Assembly (NCBI GenBank): GCA_041685735.1 | Contig: JAWLFE010000010.1 | Coordinates: forward strand, 1 to 64,000 | Length of the DNA: 64,000 nucleotides | DNA from: CSSed11-175R1 sp041685735 | Lineage (GTDB): Bacteria > Actinomycetota > Nitriliruptoria > Nitriliruptorales > Nitriliruptoraceae | Reading direction: 5' to 3' | Shown: positions 44,281 to 53,147 of the stretch, in pieces | Position numbering within the stretch: the stretch's first letter is position 1 | Layout: every line of letters starts with the position of its first letter | Position numbers and translations under genes: made by a program | The notes under the pieces: generated by a model | Told to the model about the DNA's origin: nothing | What the model saw: only the letters and a program-made list of their open reading frames with translations | Databases searched by the model: none

Positions 44281-45303
44281 TCAGCGCAGCAGGTCGAGAC
44301 GCCCGGAGACCATGCGTCCGAACAGGGCGTACGGGTAGTCCGGGGTGGGTGGCTCGCTGACCGCGTCCAACCGCTCCAGGTCGTCGGCGGTCAAGGCCAG
44401 CTGGACCGCCCCGAGGTTGTCCTCCAACTGTTCGATCGTGCGGACCCCGAGGATCGTCGACGAGACCGTCGGGCGCTGCGTCACCCACGCGAGGGCGACC
44501 TGGCTCATCGTGGCGTCGTGGTCACCTGCGACCTCGCCGACGACCTCGAGGATGTTCCAGGTGCGGTCGGTGTTGCGCTTGTCGTAGGCCTCGACGCCGC
44601 GGTCGGGATCCTCACCGAGGCGGGTCGATCCCGTTGGCCGTTCATCGGGGCGGTACTTGCCGGTCAACCACCCTCCACCGAGTGGCGACCAGGGCAGCAT
44701 CCCGATGCCTTCGAGTTCGCAGACGGGCACGAGTTCCCACTCGATCTCGCGCGTCAACAGGCTGTACTGGGGTTGCAGGCTCACGATCGGCGCCGACCCG
44801 GCCTGTCGGGAGAGCAGGGCCACTCGCTGCAGTTGCCATCCGGTGAGGTTGGAGACGCCGACGTAGCGGATCTTGCCGTCCCGGACCAGGTCATCCAGGG
44901 TCGCGAGCCACTCCTCTGCCGGGGTCAGAGGATCCCACGCGTGGATCTGGTAGAGATCGACGTGGTCGACCTGCAACCGCTCCAGGCTGGCATCCACCGC
45001 TCGGGACAGGTGCGATCGAGACAGACCGTGGTCGTTCGGTCCGTCACCCATCGGGAAGCGACCCTTGGTCGCGATGACGACGTCATCGTGCCGGCCGCGA
45101 TCCGCCAGCCAGCGGCCGACGATGCGTTCGCTCTCACCGGCGACGTACACGTCGGCGATGTCGATGAGCGTGCCACCGGCGTCGACGAACCGGTCCAGGA
45201 TCGACCAGGCGTCGGCTTCGGGGGTCTCCTTGCCGAACGTCATCGTCCCGAGCGCGTAGGACGAGACCACCAGCCCGCTCGAGCCGAGGGTGCGCTGCTC
45301 CAT
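44281..45303 (-). CDS. Aldo/keto reductase
   Basis: 340 residues from the ATG at 45303 (GAGAGG SD). The catalytic tetrad can be followed: Asp and Tyr in TLIDIADVYVAGESE, Lys in VVIATKGRF, and His in LYQIHAWDP. The family C-terminal loop SSTILGVRTIEQLEDNLGA binds NADPH. It belongs to the YajO/Tas-like subfamily of TIM-barrel reductases that reduce aldehydes or ketones. It is divergent from the BTAD regulator gene (116 bases between starts). Substrate is unknown. Confidence 0.92.
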   Translation of the reverse strand: MEQRTLGSSGLVVSSYALGTMTFGKETPEADAWSILDRFVDAGGTLIDIADVYVAGESERIVGRWLADRGRHDDVVIATKGRFPMGDGPNDHGLSRSHLSRAVDASLERLQVDHVDLYQIHAWDPLTPAEEWLATLDDLVRDGKIRYVGVSNLTGWQLQRVALLSRQAGSAPIVSLQPQYSLLTREIEWELVPVCELEGIGMLPWSPLGGGWLTGKYRPDERPTGSTRLGEDPDRGVEAYDKRNTDRTWNILEVVGEVAGDHDATMSQVALAWVTQRPTVSSTILGVRTIEQLEDNLGAVQLALTADDLERLDAVSEPPTPDYPYALFGRMVSGRLDLLR

Positions 45304-45419
45304 CGTCTGGCCTCTCTCACGTCGCGGTGACGAGGAGCCTACTGGGGGCGGACGCGGCGACGGGCGGGTCAGTAGCCTGGCCAGGGTCACGAAGCAGGAT
45401 CGGATGGGCGGGAGGTCGG

Positions 45420-48400
45420 GTGCAGCCGAACCGTGCTGGCTACGTCGCGACGGCTCGGCTGCTCCCGCCGTCGCTGCCGGCGCTGCACCTTCCCCGCCCC
45501 CGGATCGACCGACGGCTCGACGACGCGACGAAGCATCCCCTCACGACCCTGGTGGCGGGTGCCGGCCACGGCAAGTCGACGGCCGTCGCCGCCTGGGCTA
45601 CCGATCGCCGGCTGTGCTGGTACGCGTGCGGCGAGCAGGACGATCATCTGCTCACGCTGTTGCGTGGCCTGACCGCGGCGCTGCGGGCCCGGGTGGCGTC
45701 CCTGCCACCGGAGCTCGCCTCCGCGGTGCGGGGGTCGGCCGGGCCCGACACCGACGATGCCGACCGGGCGGATGCCCTGGCCGCCCTCCTCGCCGAGGCT
45801 CTCGACGATGCCGGCAGCGACGACCTGCACCTCGTCATCGACGACATCGGTTCGATCGCGGCGGACACCGGTGGCGCCCGCCTGCTCGACGCGTTGGTCC
45901 GCCAGGCTCCCGCGCGGCTGCGCCTGGTGCTGCTGACCCGCGGCAACCTGCCGATCGAACTGCGTCAGACACGCGGGGTGACCGAGATCGCGGGGCCGGA
46001 ACTCACCTTCACGGCGGACGAGACCCAGGCGGTCCTGCGCCTCGCAGACATCGATGACCCCGGTGTCGCGGCGGCGATCCACGCGGCGACGGCCGGATGG
46101 CCGGCCGCGGTCCGACTCGCCGCGGAGGCGCTGCGCGGCCGCACGGGCCAGGACGTCGATGAGGTCCTGCGGCGCCTCAACCGGCCCGGCGGCCGCCTGT
46201 ACACGCTGCTGATCGAGGAGGTGCTCGACCGGGCCGCGCCATCGCACCGGGATGTGATCGCACACCTCGCGGACCTGCCCCGTGTGACCCCGGAGCTGTG
46301 TGGGGAACTCGGGATCGTCGAGGCCGACCAGGCGTTGCGCGACCTCGAACGGCGGGGGCTGCTGTCGGATGTGGACGACGCGGACGGCTGGCGGACGTTG
46401 CCGCCGATGGTGCGGGACGCCGTGCGTGTCGCGATGCCGCTCGGGGACGACCGTCGCCACGGGGTCGCGACCCGTGCCGCCGGGTGGTTCGCGGCCGCCG
46501 GTCACCTCGAGGATGCCCTCCAGGTCCTCGTCACCGCCGGCACCGACACCGCCCTGGCGGGGTTCCTCGGTGATCACGGCCAGCGCCTGGTCGCGACCGG
46601 CGCCTGCGCCCAGGTCGTGCGAGCCGTCGAGATGCTGCCAGGGAACCTGCGTTCCACCTCGCTGCAGCTGGTTGAGGGCCACGCCCGCCAGGTGCTCGGT
46701 GACTGGGAGGGGGCGCTGCGGGTGTTCGAGGACGCTGGCGGGGTGGATCGACCGCTGCCGGCCGCGACGGCCTGGCGCATGGGACTGATCCACCACTTCC
46801 GCGGTGACCTGGACGTGGCCATCGCCACCTACGACCGGGGACTCGGCGACCACGGTGATCCGATCGAACGGGCGCATCTGCTGGCCTGGTCAGGGACGGC
46901 GAGGTGGCTGCTCGGCGACGTCGAGGGCTGCCGCAGCTTCGCGGCCCAGGCCTCGGAGCTGGCCCGCACCACGGGCGATCCCGCCGCCCTGGCCATCAGC
47001 CACACGACACGTGCCCTCGTGGCCGCGTCGGATGGCGACCGTCGCGCCAACGACACCCACTACCTGCGAGCCCTCGCGGCTGCGGAGGAGGCGGGCGACG
47101 TCCTGCAACTGCTGCGGATCCGGTGCAACCGCGGTTCGCGCCACCTCGAGGAAGGTGCCTACCACCAGGCCATCGCCGAACTCGACCTGGCCCTGCGCCT
47201 GGGCGAGGCCTCCGGCTACGTCGCGCTCCACGGCCTGTCGTTGTGCAACCGCGCCGAGGCCAGACAGCGGCTCGGGCGCCTGGAGGAAGCGGTCGCCGAC
47301 TACGAGTCCGCCCGGCAGATCTACCAGACCATCGACTCCCGGATGGTCGGCTACGCGATCTCCGGCCTCGGTGACGTGCACCGCATCCGCGGCGACCTGA
47401 CGATGGCCCGCGCCGCGTACGAGGAGGCGGTCGATGTGCTCGAGGCCGGCAACGACGCGCAGGGGCTGAGTCCGGCGCTGGCGGGTCTGGCACGGGTGGT
47501 GGCCGCGACGGACCTGGACGCGGCGATGGAGCTCGCCGAGCGGGCGATCGACCGGTCGGGTGGGCTCAGCAGGGTCGGTGCCCATCTGGCGGCCGGCTTC
47601 GTGGCGCTCGCGCGGGGTGAGCGCGGGGTCGCGGCGGACTTCGCCGCCAGCGCACAGGAAGCGGCCCGCGGTCGCCGGGACCGAGCGGGACTGGCCGAGT
47701 CGCTGGAGCTGGCCGCCCTGACCCACGACGATCCCCACCATGCCGCGGGGCTGCTCGGGGAGGCGGTCTCGATCTGGTCCGAGCTCGAGGAGCCGATCGG
47801 TCGGGCGCGCGCGGCCCTCGCGGCGGCCCGACTGGATCCGCAGGGCGGCCGACACACCCAGGCGGCGCTGGCGTCGCGCCGCCTGCAGGAGCTGGGGCTG
47901 AGTCGTCGGGCGGCCGAAGCGGCGGGGACGTTGCGCGAGGTGGCGGAGCGGCGGACCGGGACGATCGAGATCCAGGCGCTCGGCGGCTTCACGGTGCGGC
48001 GTGACGGCATCCCGGTCCCCCACTCCGCCTGGCAGTCGCGCAAGGCCCGTGACCTCGTCAAGATCCTGGTCGCACGCCGGGGACGACCGACCGCACGCGA
48101 ACAGCTGATCGCGCTGCTCTGGCCCGACGAGGACCCGTCACGGGTCGGCAACCGTCTGTCCGGTCTGCTGTCGGTCGCGCGCACAGTGCTGGACCCGGAC
48201 AAGGAGCACGATCCGAACACCTTCCTGGTCGCCGACCGACACACCATCGGTCTGGACCTGCGCCGTGCCGCGGTCGATGTCGAGGCATTCCTGGAGACCG
48301 CGGCCGAGGGGCTGGCCCTGCGGGACCACGATCCGCGGCGGGGCATCACGCTGCTCGAGGAGGCCGAAGCCGGCTACGCCGGTGACCTGCTCGAGGAGGA

Positions 48401-48698
48401 TCCCTACGAGGACTGGGCCGTCGCGCTCCGCGAAGAGTCACGGGCCACCTACATCGCGGTGACCCGTGCAGTGGCCGCCGCTGCCGCCGATCGGGGCGAG
48501 GCCGACCGTGCGGTGCGCTACCTGCTGCGGATCCTGGAACGCGACCCCTTCGACGAGCGTGCCCACCACGACCTGATCCGGGCGCTGACCACCGATGGAC
48601 GCCATGGTGAGGCGCGACGTCGGTACCGCGCCTACGTGGCCCGGATGGCCGAACTGGGCGTGCCCGGAGAACCCTTCACCGCGATCGTGGACGCCTGA
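45420..48698 (+). CDS. Large ATP-dependent regulator: MalT-like ATPase, TPR and BTAD domains
   Basis: 1092 residues from a GTG at 45420 (GGAGG 4 bases upstream). Domain order is: STAND-type NTPase with Walker A VAGAGHGKST and DDLHLVIDD (about 30-250), a winged-helix/regulatory region, many tetratricopeptide repeats (about 420-860), and a C-terminal SARP output. The SARP part has a winged helix (GGFTVRRDGIPVPHSAWQSRKARDLV, RGRPTAREQLIALLWPDEDP) and a BTAD all-helical domain to the end. In the actinobacterial SARP family this drives expression of adjacent or secondary-metabolite genes. No biosynthetic cluster is visible here. Inducer and targets unknown. Confidence 0.9.
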   Translation: MQPNRAGYVATARLLPPSLPALHLPRPRIDRRLDDATKHPLTTLVAGAGHGKSTAVAAWATDRRLCWYACGEQDDHLLTLLRGLTAALRARVASLPPELASAVRGSAGPDTDDADRADALAALLAEALDDAGSDDLHLVIDDIGSIAADTGGARLLDALVRQAPARLRLVLLTRGNLPIELRQTRGVTEIAGPELTFTADETQAVLRLADIDDPGVAAAIHAATAGWPAAVRLAAEALRGRTGQDVDEVLRRLNRPGGRLYTLLIEEVLDRAAPSHRDVIAHLADLPRVTPELCGELGIVEADQALRDLERRGLLSDVDDADGWRTLPPMVRDAVRVAMPLGDDRRHGVATRAAGWFAAAGHLEDALQVLVTAGTDTALAGFLGDHGQRLVATGACAQVVRAVEMLPGNLRSTSLQLVEGHARQVLGDWEGALRVFEDAGGVDRPLPAATAWRMGLIHHFRGDLDVAIATYDRGLGDHGDPIERAHLLAWSGTARWLLGDVEGCRSFAAQASELARTTGDPAALAISHTTRALVAASDGDRRANDTHYLRALAAAEEAGDVLQLLRIRCNRGSRHLEEGAYHQAIAELDLALRLGEASGYVALHGLSLCNRAEARQRLGRLEEAVADYESARQIYQTIDSRMVGYAISGLGDVHRIRGDLTMARAAYEEAVDVLEAGNDAQGLSPALAGLARVVAATDLDAAMELAERAIDRSGGLSRVGAHLAAGFVALARGERGVAADFAASAQEAARGRRDRAGLAESLELAALTHDDPHHAAGLLGEAVSIWSELEEPIGRARAALAAARLDPQGGRHTQAALASRRLQELGLSRRAAEAAGTLREVAERRTGTIEIQALGGFTVRRDGIPVPHSAWQSRKARDLVKILVARRGRPTAREQLIALLWPDEDPSRVGNRLSGLLSVARTVLDPDKEHDPNTFLVADRHTIGLDLRRAAVDVEAFLETAAEGLALRDHDPRRGITLLEEAEAGYAGDLLEEDPYEDWAVALREESRATYIAVTRAVAAAAADRGEADRAVRYLLRILERDPFDERAHHDLIRALTTDGRHGEARRRYRAYVARMAELGVPGEPFTAIVDA

Positions 48699-48769
48699 CC
48701 AGAACGGCGGGTCGGGAACCCGAACCTCACCCACACGCCACCCGAAGGGCGTCTGACAGATTGCGTCCC

Positions 48770-48964
48770 ATGGATTCCTTCCTGGTCCGGGTCTGGCACC
48801 CGGCGACCGAGCCGGTCGATGAGGAGCACGGGCTGCGCGGCACGGTCGTGCACCTCCCATCGCGGCGCACGTTGACCTTCCAGGACAGCCAGAGGCTGCT
48901 CGAGATCCTCGAGGGATCCGACCGACCCGACGACCACCACGACGACCCAGAGGCACCGGCGTGA
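48770..48964 (+). CDS. Small conserved-looking protein (64 aa) after the BTAD regulator
   Basis: 64 residues from the ATG at 48770, beginning MDSFLVRVWHPATEP and followed by a strand-turn-strand GLRGTVVHLPSRRTLTF, an amphipathic helix SQRLLEILEG and an acidic tail. Short proteins with an FLVRVW...LRG pattern of this kind commonly follow BTAD regulators in actinobacteria, but the role is not known. SD is weak. Confidence 0.6.
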   Translation: MDSFLVRVWHPATEPVDEEHGLRGTVVHLPSRRTLTFQDSQRLLEILEGSDRPDDHHDDPEAPA

Positions 48965-49125
48965 ACCACACCTTGGGGCGCGCCCACGTGGCGAGACGAC
49001 CAGGATCACCGATCACTGTGCACCGGCACGACCAGATGGCGCGGGGCTCGCACCGCGGGGGCTTCTGGGGCAGCTCGGGATGGGGGCATCCCGGCAGCGC
49101 GGTCGGCCCGGTCGAGCGGAGGTAA
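48961..49125 (+). CDS. Doubtful 54-aa ORF overlapping the preceding stop
   Basis: A GTG at 48961 overlaps the previous stop (GTGA) and opens a 54-residue frame rich in Gly, Arg and His (GGFWGSSGWGHPGSAVGP). Apart from the overlap nothing supports it. It may be noise in GC-rich DNA. Confidence 0.25.
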   Translation: MNHTLGRAHVARRPGSPITVHRHDQMARGSHRGGFWGSSGWGHPGSAVGPVERR

Positions 49126-49155
49126 CGACCTTCGTTCGACCGGGCCAACCGCGCG

Positions 49156-49893
49156 TCACCGCGCCCGGAGGTCCGGCGGACCTGACGGCGGGCGCCGGGC
49201 GTGGATGACGATGGGGCGGTCACCGTCGAACTCGCTGGCCGGGGCCGGGACGGTCAACGGCGGCTCACCGGCCGCCAGTCCGTCGGCCACCCATGCGCAG
49301 ATCGCGGCATCCAGGACGTCGTCGGGCGCACAGTCAGCGTCGCCCGGGAACCGCTCGGGCACGATGACACCGCAGCGTTCCAGCAACCCGCGGCGGGTCA
49401 TCAGTCCCGCCCACGACCGCTTGCGTGGGAGTGGTTCCCCGACGAGGATCGCGAATGCGACCTCCGGGTGCACCTCGACCATCGAGGCGCCACCGGTGAC
49501 GGCCCGGTCGAGTTCGGCGATCTTCGGGACCAACCGCCAGGCCTGCTGGCTGATCCCCTTGCCGGTGGCCGCCAGCGACCGCGCGCTGGCGGTCGCGTGA
49601 TCGGTCACCGAGCCATCGACGAACCCGTCGATGACCGTCCGTGGGGGCGCGTTGAAGATGCTGCTGGCCCGACCCGGCAGGAGCCGGCGGGCCGCCACGT
49701 CGGCGGCCCGGCTGGGTGTGTCGGTGAGCCCGATGGGCATGTCGATCCCGAGCGTGGCTCCGGGTGCCCGGTCGTCGTCCAGCACCTCGTCGACGTGAGC
49801 CACCACCTCGACATCGGTGACGCGGCCGTCCCGCAGGGTGACGGCGACCCACCCGGCGGGGCAGCCGTCGAGGCCGCGCGCGAACCGCGTCAA
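49156..49893 (-). CDS. DUF429 family protein (predicted nuclease-like)
   Basis: 245 residues. The TTG start at 49893 overlaps the stop of the sugar dehydrogenase gene (TTGA). DUF429 features seen are an N-terminal GLDGCPAGWVAV strand-turn with the conserved Asp, GATLGIDMPIGLTD, RRLLPGRASSIFNAPPRTV, HPEVAFAIL and a C-terminal DDVLDAAICAWVADGL. These acidic clusters match an RNase H-like fold. The family is predicted to be a nuclease but is not well characterised. Confidence 0.88.
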   Translation of the reverse strand: MTRFARGLDGCPAGWVAVTLRDGRVTDVEVVAHVDEVLDDDRAPGATLGIDMPIGLTDTPSRAADVAARRLLPGRASSIFNAPPRTVIDGFVDGSVTDHATASARSLAATGKGISQQAWRLVPKIAELDRAVTGGASMVEVHPEVAFAILVGEPLPRKRSWAGLMTRRGLLERCGVIVPERFPGDADCAPDDVLDAAICAWVADGLAAGEPPLTVPAPASEFDGDRPIVIHARRPPSGPPDLRAR

Positions 49894-51188
49894 CCGGCCG
49901 GGACGATACGGGACACCGCACCGCCGAGGTCCAGCACGTAGAGCTCGCCGTGACCATCCTCGGCGAACGACACGATGCTGCCGCCGGTCCCGAGCAGGGT
50001 CGCCTCGTCGAGGACCTGTCCGTCACCGTCCACCAGGATGGCACGGACCGCGCCCTCGCAGAAGTCACTGAACAGATAGGCCCCGGTCAGCTCCGGGATC
50101 CGTGTGCCCCGGTAGACCGCACCGCCGGTGATCGAGCAGCGCGACGGCGAGGTGTCGTACTCGTGGACGGGCGGGACGTGGTCGTCCGGGGCGTCACCGG
50201 CGAAGGAGAGCGTCCCCTCCATCAGGTTCCAGCCGTAGTTCGCACCGGCGAGATCGATCGGGACGCGGTTGATCTCCTCACGGGTGTTCTGCCCGACGTC
50301 AGCGATCCACAGGTGTCCGGCGTCGTGGTCGAACGCGAAGCGCCAGGGGTTGCGCAGCCCGTAGGCCCAGATCTCCGGTCGGGCGCCGTCGGCGTCGGTG
50401 AACGGGTTGTCGGAGGGCACGCCGTACGGATCGGCCGCCTGTGGATCGATACGCAGCAGCGCGCCCAGTGGCGTGCTGAGATCCTGCCCGGCCTGCTCCG
50501 GGTCGCCCCCGCCGCCACCATCACCCAACGCCCAGTACACCAGGCCGTCCGGGCCGACGCGGACATCGCCACCGTTGTGGTTCGCGCGCGGTTGGTCGAT
50601 CGTCATCACGGTCCGCTGCGTCTCGCCATCGACCCGGCCATCCGCATCGACGGGGAAGGCTGCGAGGACGCTGTCGCCCGCCGTGTCGGTGTACGAGGCG
50701 TAGAACTCCCGGCCATCAGCGGAGAAGGCGATGCCCAACAGGCCGCGCTCACTGTCCACGGTCGTCGTACCCGACACGTCGACGACGGGGTCACCGACCC
50801 CGTCCTCGCTGAGAGCGTGCACCGTGCCTGCCCGTTCCGCGAGGTACAGGGTGCCATCCGGCCCCACGGTTCCCGCGACCGGCGATGCCATCTCCGCCAC
50901 CGGCTCGAGCGCCACCTCGACGCCGAGGTCGGACTCGGGCGATGGCTCGGCGTCGCCCTCCGGCCCGTCCGGGTCATCGTTGGTGCCGGCATCGGCACCG
51001 GCGTCCTCGTCGTCATCCAGCGCGTCATCCGGGCCGTCGGGCTCGACGACCTCGGGGGGGTCGGTGACGGGGGCGGGCTCCGCATCCGGCTGGTCATCCG
51101 CGGCGCAGGCGACCAGGATCAGGGCGGCCACGACCGAGACCAGCAGATGCGGCAGGGCGGAGGGGCGACGGACGACGCGGGACGACAT
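49890..51188 (-). CDS. PQQ-dependent sugar dehydrogenase-like lipoprotein (GSDH)
   Basis: 432 residues. The signal peptide ends in a lipobox (LILVAC, Cys28), followed by a strongly acidic, Pro/Asp/Glu-rich linker of about 60 residues. The beta-propeller has GSDH marks: TLYLAERAGTVHAL, SERGLLGIAFS, RANHNGGDVRVGPDGLVYWALGDGGG, AYGLRNPWRFAFD and the terminal ELYVLDLGGAVSRI. Enzymes of this family oxidise sugars at the cell surface using PQQ. No PQQ-synthesis genes are in view. The acidic linker fits a haloadapted cell. DUF429 is translationally coupled downstream. Confidence 0.9.
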   Translation of the reverse strand: MSSRVVRRPSALPHLLVSVVAALILVACAADDQPDAEPAPVTDPPEVVEPDGPDDALDDDEDAGADAGTNDDPDGPEGDAEPSPESDLGVEVALEPVAEMASPVAGTVGPDGTLYLAERAGTVHALSEDGVGDPVVDVSGTTTVDSERGLLGIAFSADGREFYASYTDTAGDSVLAAFPVDADGRVDGETQRTVMTIDQPRANHNGGDVRVGPDGLVYWALGDGGGGGDPEQAGQDLSTPLGALLRIDPQAADPYGVPSDNPFTDADGARPEIWAYGLRNPWRFAFDHDAGHLWIADVGQNTREEINRVPIDLAGANYGWNLMEGTLSFAGDAPDDHVPPVHEYDTSPSRCSITGGAVYRGTRIPELTGAYLFSDFCEGAVRAILVDGDGQVLDEATLLGTGGSIVSFAEDGHGELYVLDLGGAVSRIVPAG

Positions 51189-51247
51189 GCCCCGAAGGTA
51201 GCGACGACCGACGAGCGGTCACGATGGGCGCGGTCGGCAGCCCCAGC

Positions 51248-52003
51248 TCATCGCGTGCCTCCGGCCCCATCGGGCTCGCCGCCACCGCTCGACGGGAGCA
51301 GGACCTCGTCGAGCAGTGCCTCCACCTCGGCGCGGTAGAGCGGCTCACACCCGTCGGGGAACAGCCAGTGATGCTGGCCGAACACCTCGAGACTCGTCTG
51401 CCCGTGGAGCCGCCCCCAGGCCAGCAGGAACAGGACCCACACCGGGGTCGGGAGGTGCTGACCGAGGTCGCTCATCGCCTCGAGGGGCTCCGCGAGTTCC
51501 GCAACGTCGTAGGCCGCCGGGACCCGCAGGCGGTCCTCGTCGATCGCCGCCAGGAACGGAGCCGCGAAGGCAGCCCCCACCCGGCGCATCGCCGCCACGG
51601 TGGGCCCGCCGTCGGGGGCCGCGTACCCCGGGATCGGATCTCCGAAGAGCAACCCGAACTCGTTGGGATGGGCAATCGCCCAGGCACGGTAGGTCAGGGC
51701 CACGGCGCGCAGGCGCGACGCGACGTCCGTACCAGCCGCCGTGTCCGCGTCCTCCAAGGCATCGGCCAGATCATCGAACCCGTCGGCGATCAGCCACGTC
51801 AGCAGCGCCTCGCGTGAGTCCACGTACCGGTAGAGCCCGGCCGGACTCATGCCCATCCGCCGCGCGACCGCCCGCAACGACAACCCGACACCGCCCCGCT
51901 CACGGACCTCGGCCAGAGCGGCCGCCTTCAGGTCCCGCTCGGTCTGCTGCCGGTTGCGTTCCCGGCGGCCGGGGCGCGCCGGCTGGTCCGGGGTCGCAGG
52001 CAT
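51248..52003 (-). CDS. TetR/AcrR family transcriptional regulator (first of two)
   Basis: 251 residues from the ATG at 52003 (GAGGAGGG SD). The N-terminal helix-turn-helix reads LSLRAVARRMGMSPAGLYRYVDSREALL. The C-terminal ligand domain resembles TetR proteins with a WHG-type end. It is divergent from an epimerase gene, and the region between starts holds two 15-bp palindromes that are likely its operators. It probably represses itself and that gene. The ligand is unknown. Confidence 0.9.
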   Translation of the reverse strand: MPATPDQPARPGRRERNRQQTERDLKAAALAEVRERGGVGLSLRAVARRMGMSPAGLYRYVDSREALLTWLIADGFDDLADALEDADTAAGTDVASRLRAVALTYRAWAIAHPNEFGLLFGDPIPGYAAPDGGPTVAAMRRVGAAFAAPFLAAIDEDRLRVPAAYDVAELAEPLEAMSDLGQHLPTPVWVLFLLAWGRLHGQTSLEVFGQHHWLFPDGCEPLYRAEVEALLDEVLLPSSGGGEPDGAGGTR

Positions 52004-52082
52004 CAGGCTCCCTCCTCGGAGGACGCGGAGCACGTGGCTCCGTGTCCGCTGAGCGCGCAGGGTAGCGGCTGACCCTTGTGAT

Positions 52083-52131
52083 GCGAACGCTGTTCGCGGA
52101 TAGTGGGACCCGAAGCGCGAACAGTGTTCGC
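52083..52131. promoter_or_regulatory. Two TetR-type operators, GCGAAC-N3-GTTCGC
   Basis: Perfect palindromes at 52083-52097 (spacer GCT) and 52117-52131 (spacer AGT), centres 34 bp apart, about three helical turns. They lie in the 184-bp divergent region between the TetR gene and the epimerase gene. A GATAGT -10-like element sits between them. Confidence 0.75.
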
Positions 52132-52187
52132 ACCATCGTTGCTCGGTCCACCTGCCCGAGCCCCGCACGTCACGTCAGGAGCCCACC

Positions 52188-53135
52188 ATGAACATCACCG
52201 TCTTTGGCGCCACCGGCGGCATCGGCCGCGCCGTCGTCCACGAACTCGCAGCCCGCGGGCACCAGGTCACCGGTGCCAGCCGGACGATCACACCGGCCGA
52301 CGTGCCGGCCGGCGCTGTGGCCCTGCCCACCGACCTGCGTGACCCCGTGGCCGCGCGTGCGGCCGTCGAGGGGGCGGAGGTCGTGGTGATGGCCGCGCAG
52401 ATCCCCTACTCGGGCTGGGCCACGGAACTCTTCCCTCTCGTCGACGCGGCGTTGGAGGCAACCGCGGCCGTCGGCGCCCGCTTCGTCATGGTCGACAACC
52501 TGTACGCCTACGGTTCTCCCGGCACCCCGATCAGCGAGACCACGCCGGAGGCCGCCACGACCCACAAGGGCCGCTTGCGGCGCGATCTCGGTCGCCACCT
52601 GTTGGCGGCTCACACCTCCGGGCGCGTCCGCGTCTCAATCGGACGCTTCAGCGACTACTACGGCCCCGATGGGACGAACTCGGTGCTGTACGCGCTCGGA
52701 GTGAAGCGGGTCCTCGCCGGCAAGGCCCCACAGGCCTACATCGCCGCGGACCAGCCCCACACCTTCCACTACCTCCCGGACGCTGCCAGGGGTTTCGCCA
52801 CCCTGGTGGAACGACCGGAGGCCGACGGACGGGTCTGGATCCTGCCCGCGGCGGCACCGATCACCCAGCACGACCTGTTGTCAACGTTGGCTGAGGCCGC
52901 GGGCCTGGGCAGGAAGGTCGGCCGGATCACCCCGGCGATGCTGTGGCTGATCGGCCTCATCGACCGGGACCTGAAGGAAGCGCGGGAGGTCGTCGACCAG
53001 TTCGACCGCCCCTACACGGTGGACGCCTCCGCGTTCGAGGCGGCCGTCGGACCGATCGAGCTCACGGACCACGCCGACGCGATCGTCCAGACCCTGGCCT
53101 CGTTCCGGGCGTCGACCCCGGAGGTCCGGGCGTGA
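52188..53135 (+). CDS. NAD-dependent epimerase/dehydratase-like (SDR) protein
   Basis: 315 residues from the ATG at 52188 (CAGGAG SD). The N-terminal Rossmann motif ITVFGATGGIGRAVV binds NAD(P). FVMVDNLYAYG corresponds to the catalytic-Tyr strand of atypical extended SDRs, and HFHYLPDAARGFATLV follows. The classic YxxxK triad is not obvious. Atypical SDRs of this type act on nucleotide sugars or as NmrA-like redox sensors. Reaction unknown. Expression is likely controlled by the divergent TetR through the paired operators. Confidence 0.85.
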   Translation: MNITVFGATGGIGRAVVHELAARGHQVTGASRTITPADVPAGAVALPTDLRDPVAARAAVEGAEVVVMAAQIPYSGWATELFPLVDAALEATAAVGARFVMVDNLYAYGSPGTPISETTPEAATTHKGRLRRDLGRHLLAAHTSGRVRVSIGRFSDYYGPDGTNSVLYALGVKRVLAGKAPQAYIAADQPHTFHYLPDAARGFATLVERPEADGRVWILPAAAPITQHDLLSTLAEAAGLGRKVGRITPAMLWLIGLIDRDLKEAREVVDQFDRPYTVDASAFEAAVGPIELTDHADAIVQTLASFRASTPEVRA

Positions 53136-53147
53136 CGACGGACCCGC

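Noticed and set aside
52083..52131. SOS (LexA) boxes in the palindromes upstream of the first TetR gene
   Set aside because: Actinobacterial/Bacillus-type SOS boxes have a 4-base spacer (GAAC-N4-GTTC). Here it is 3, and a TetR gene is adjacent.
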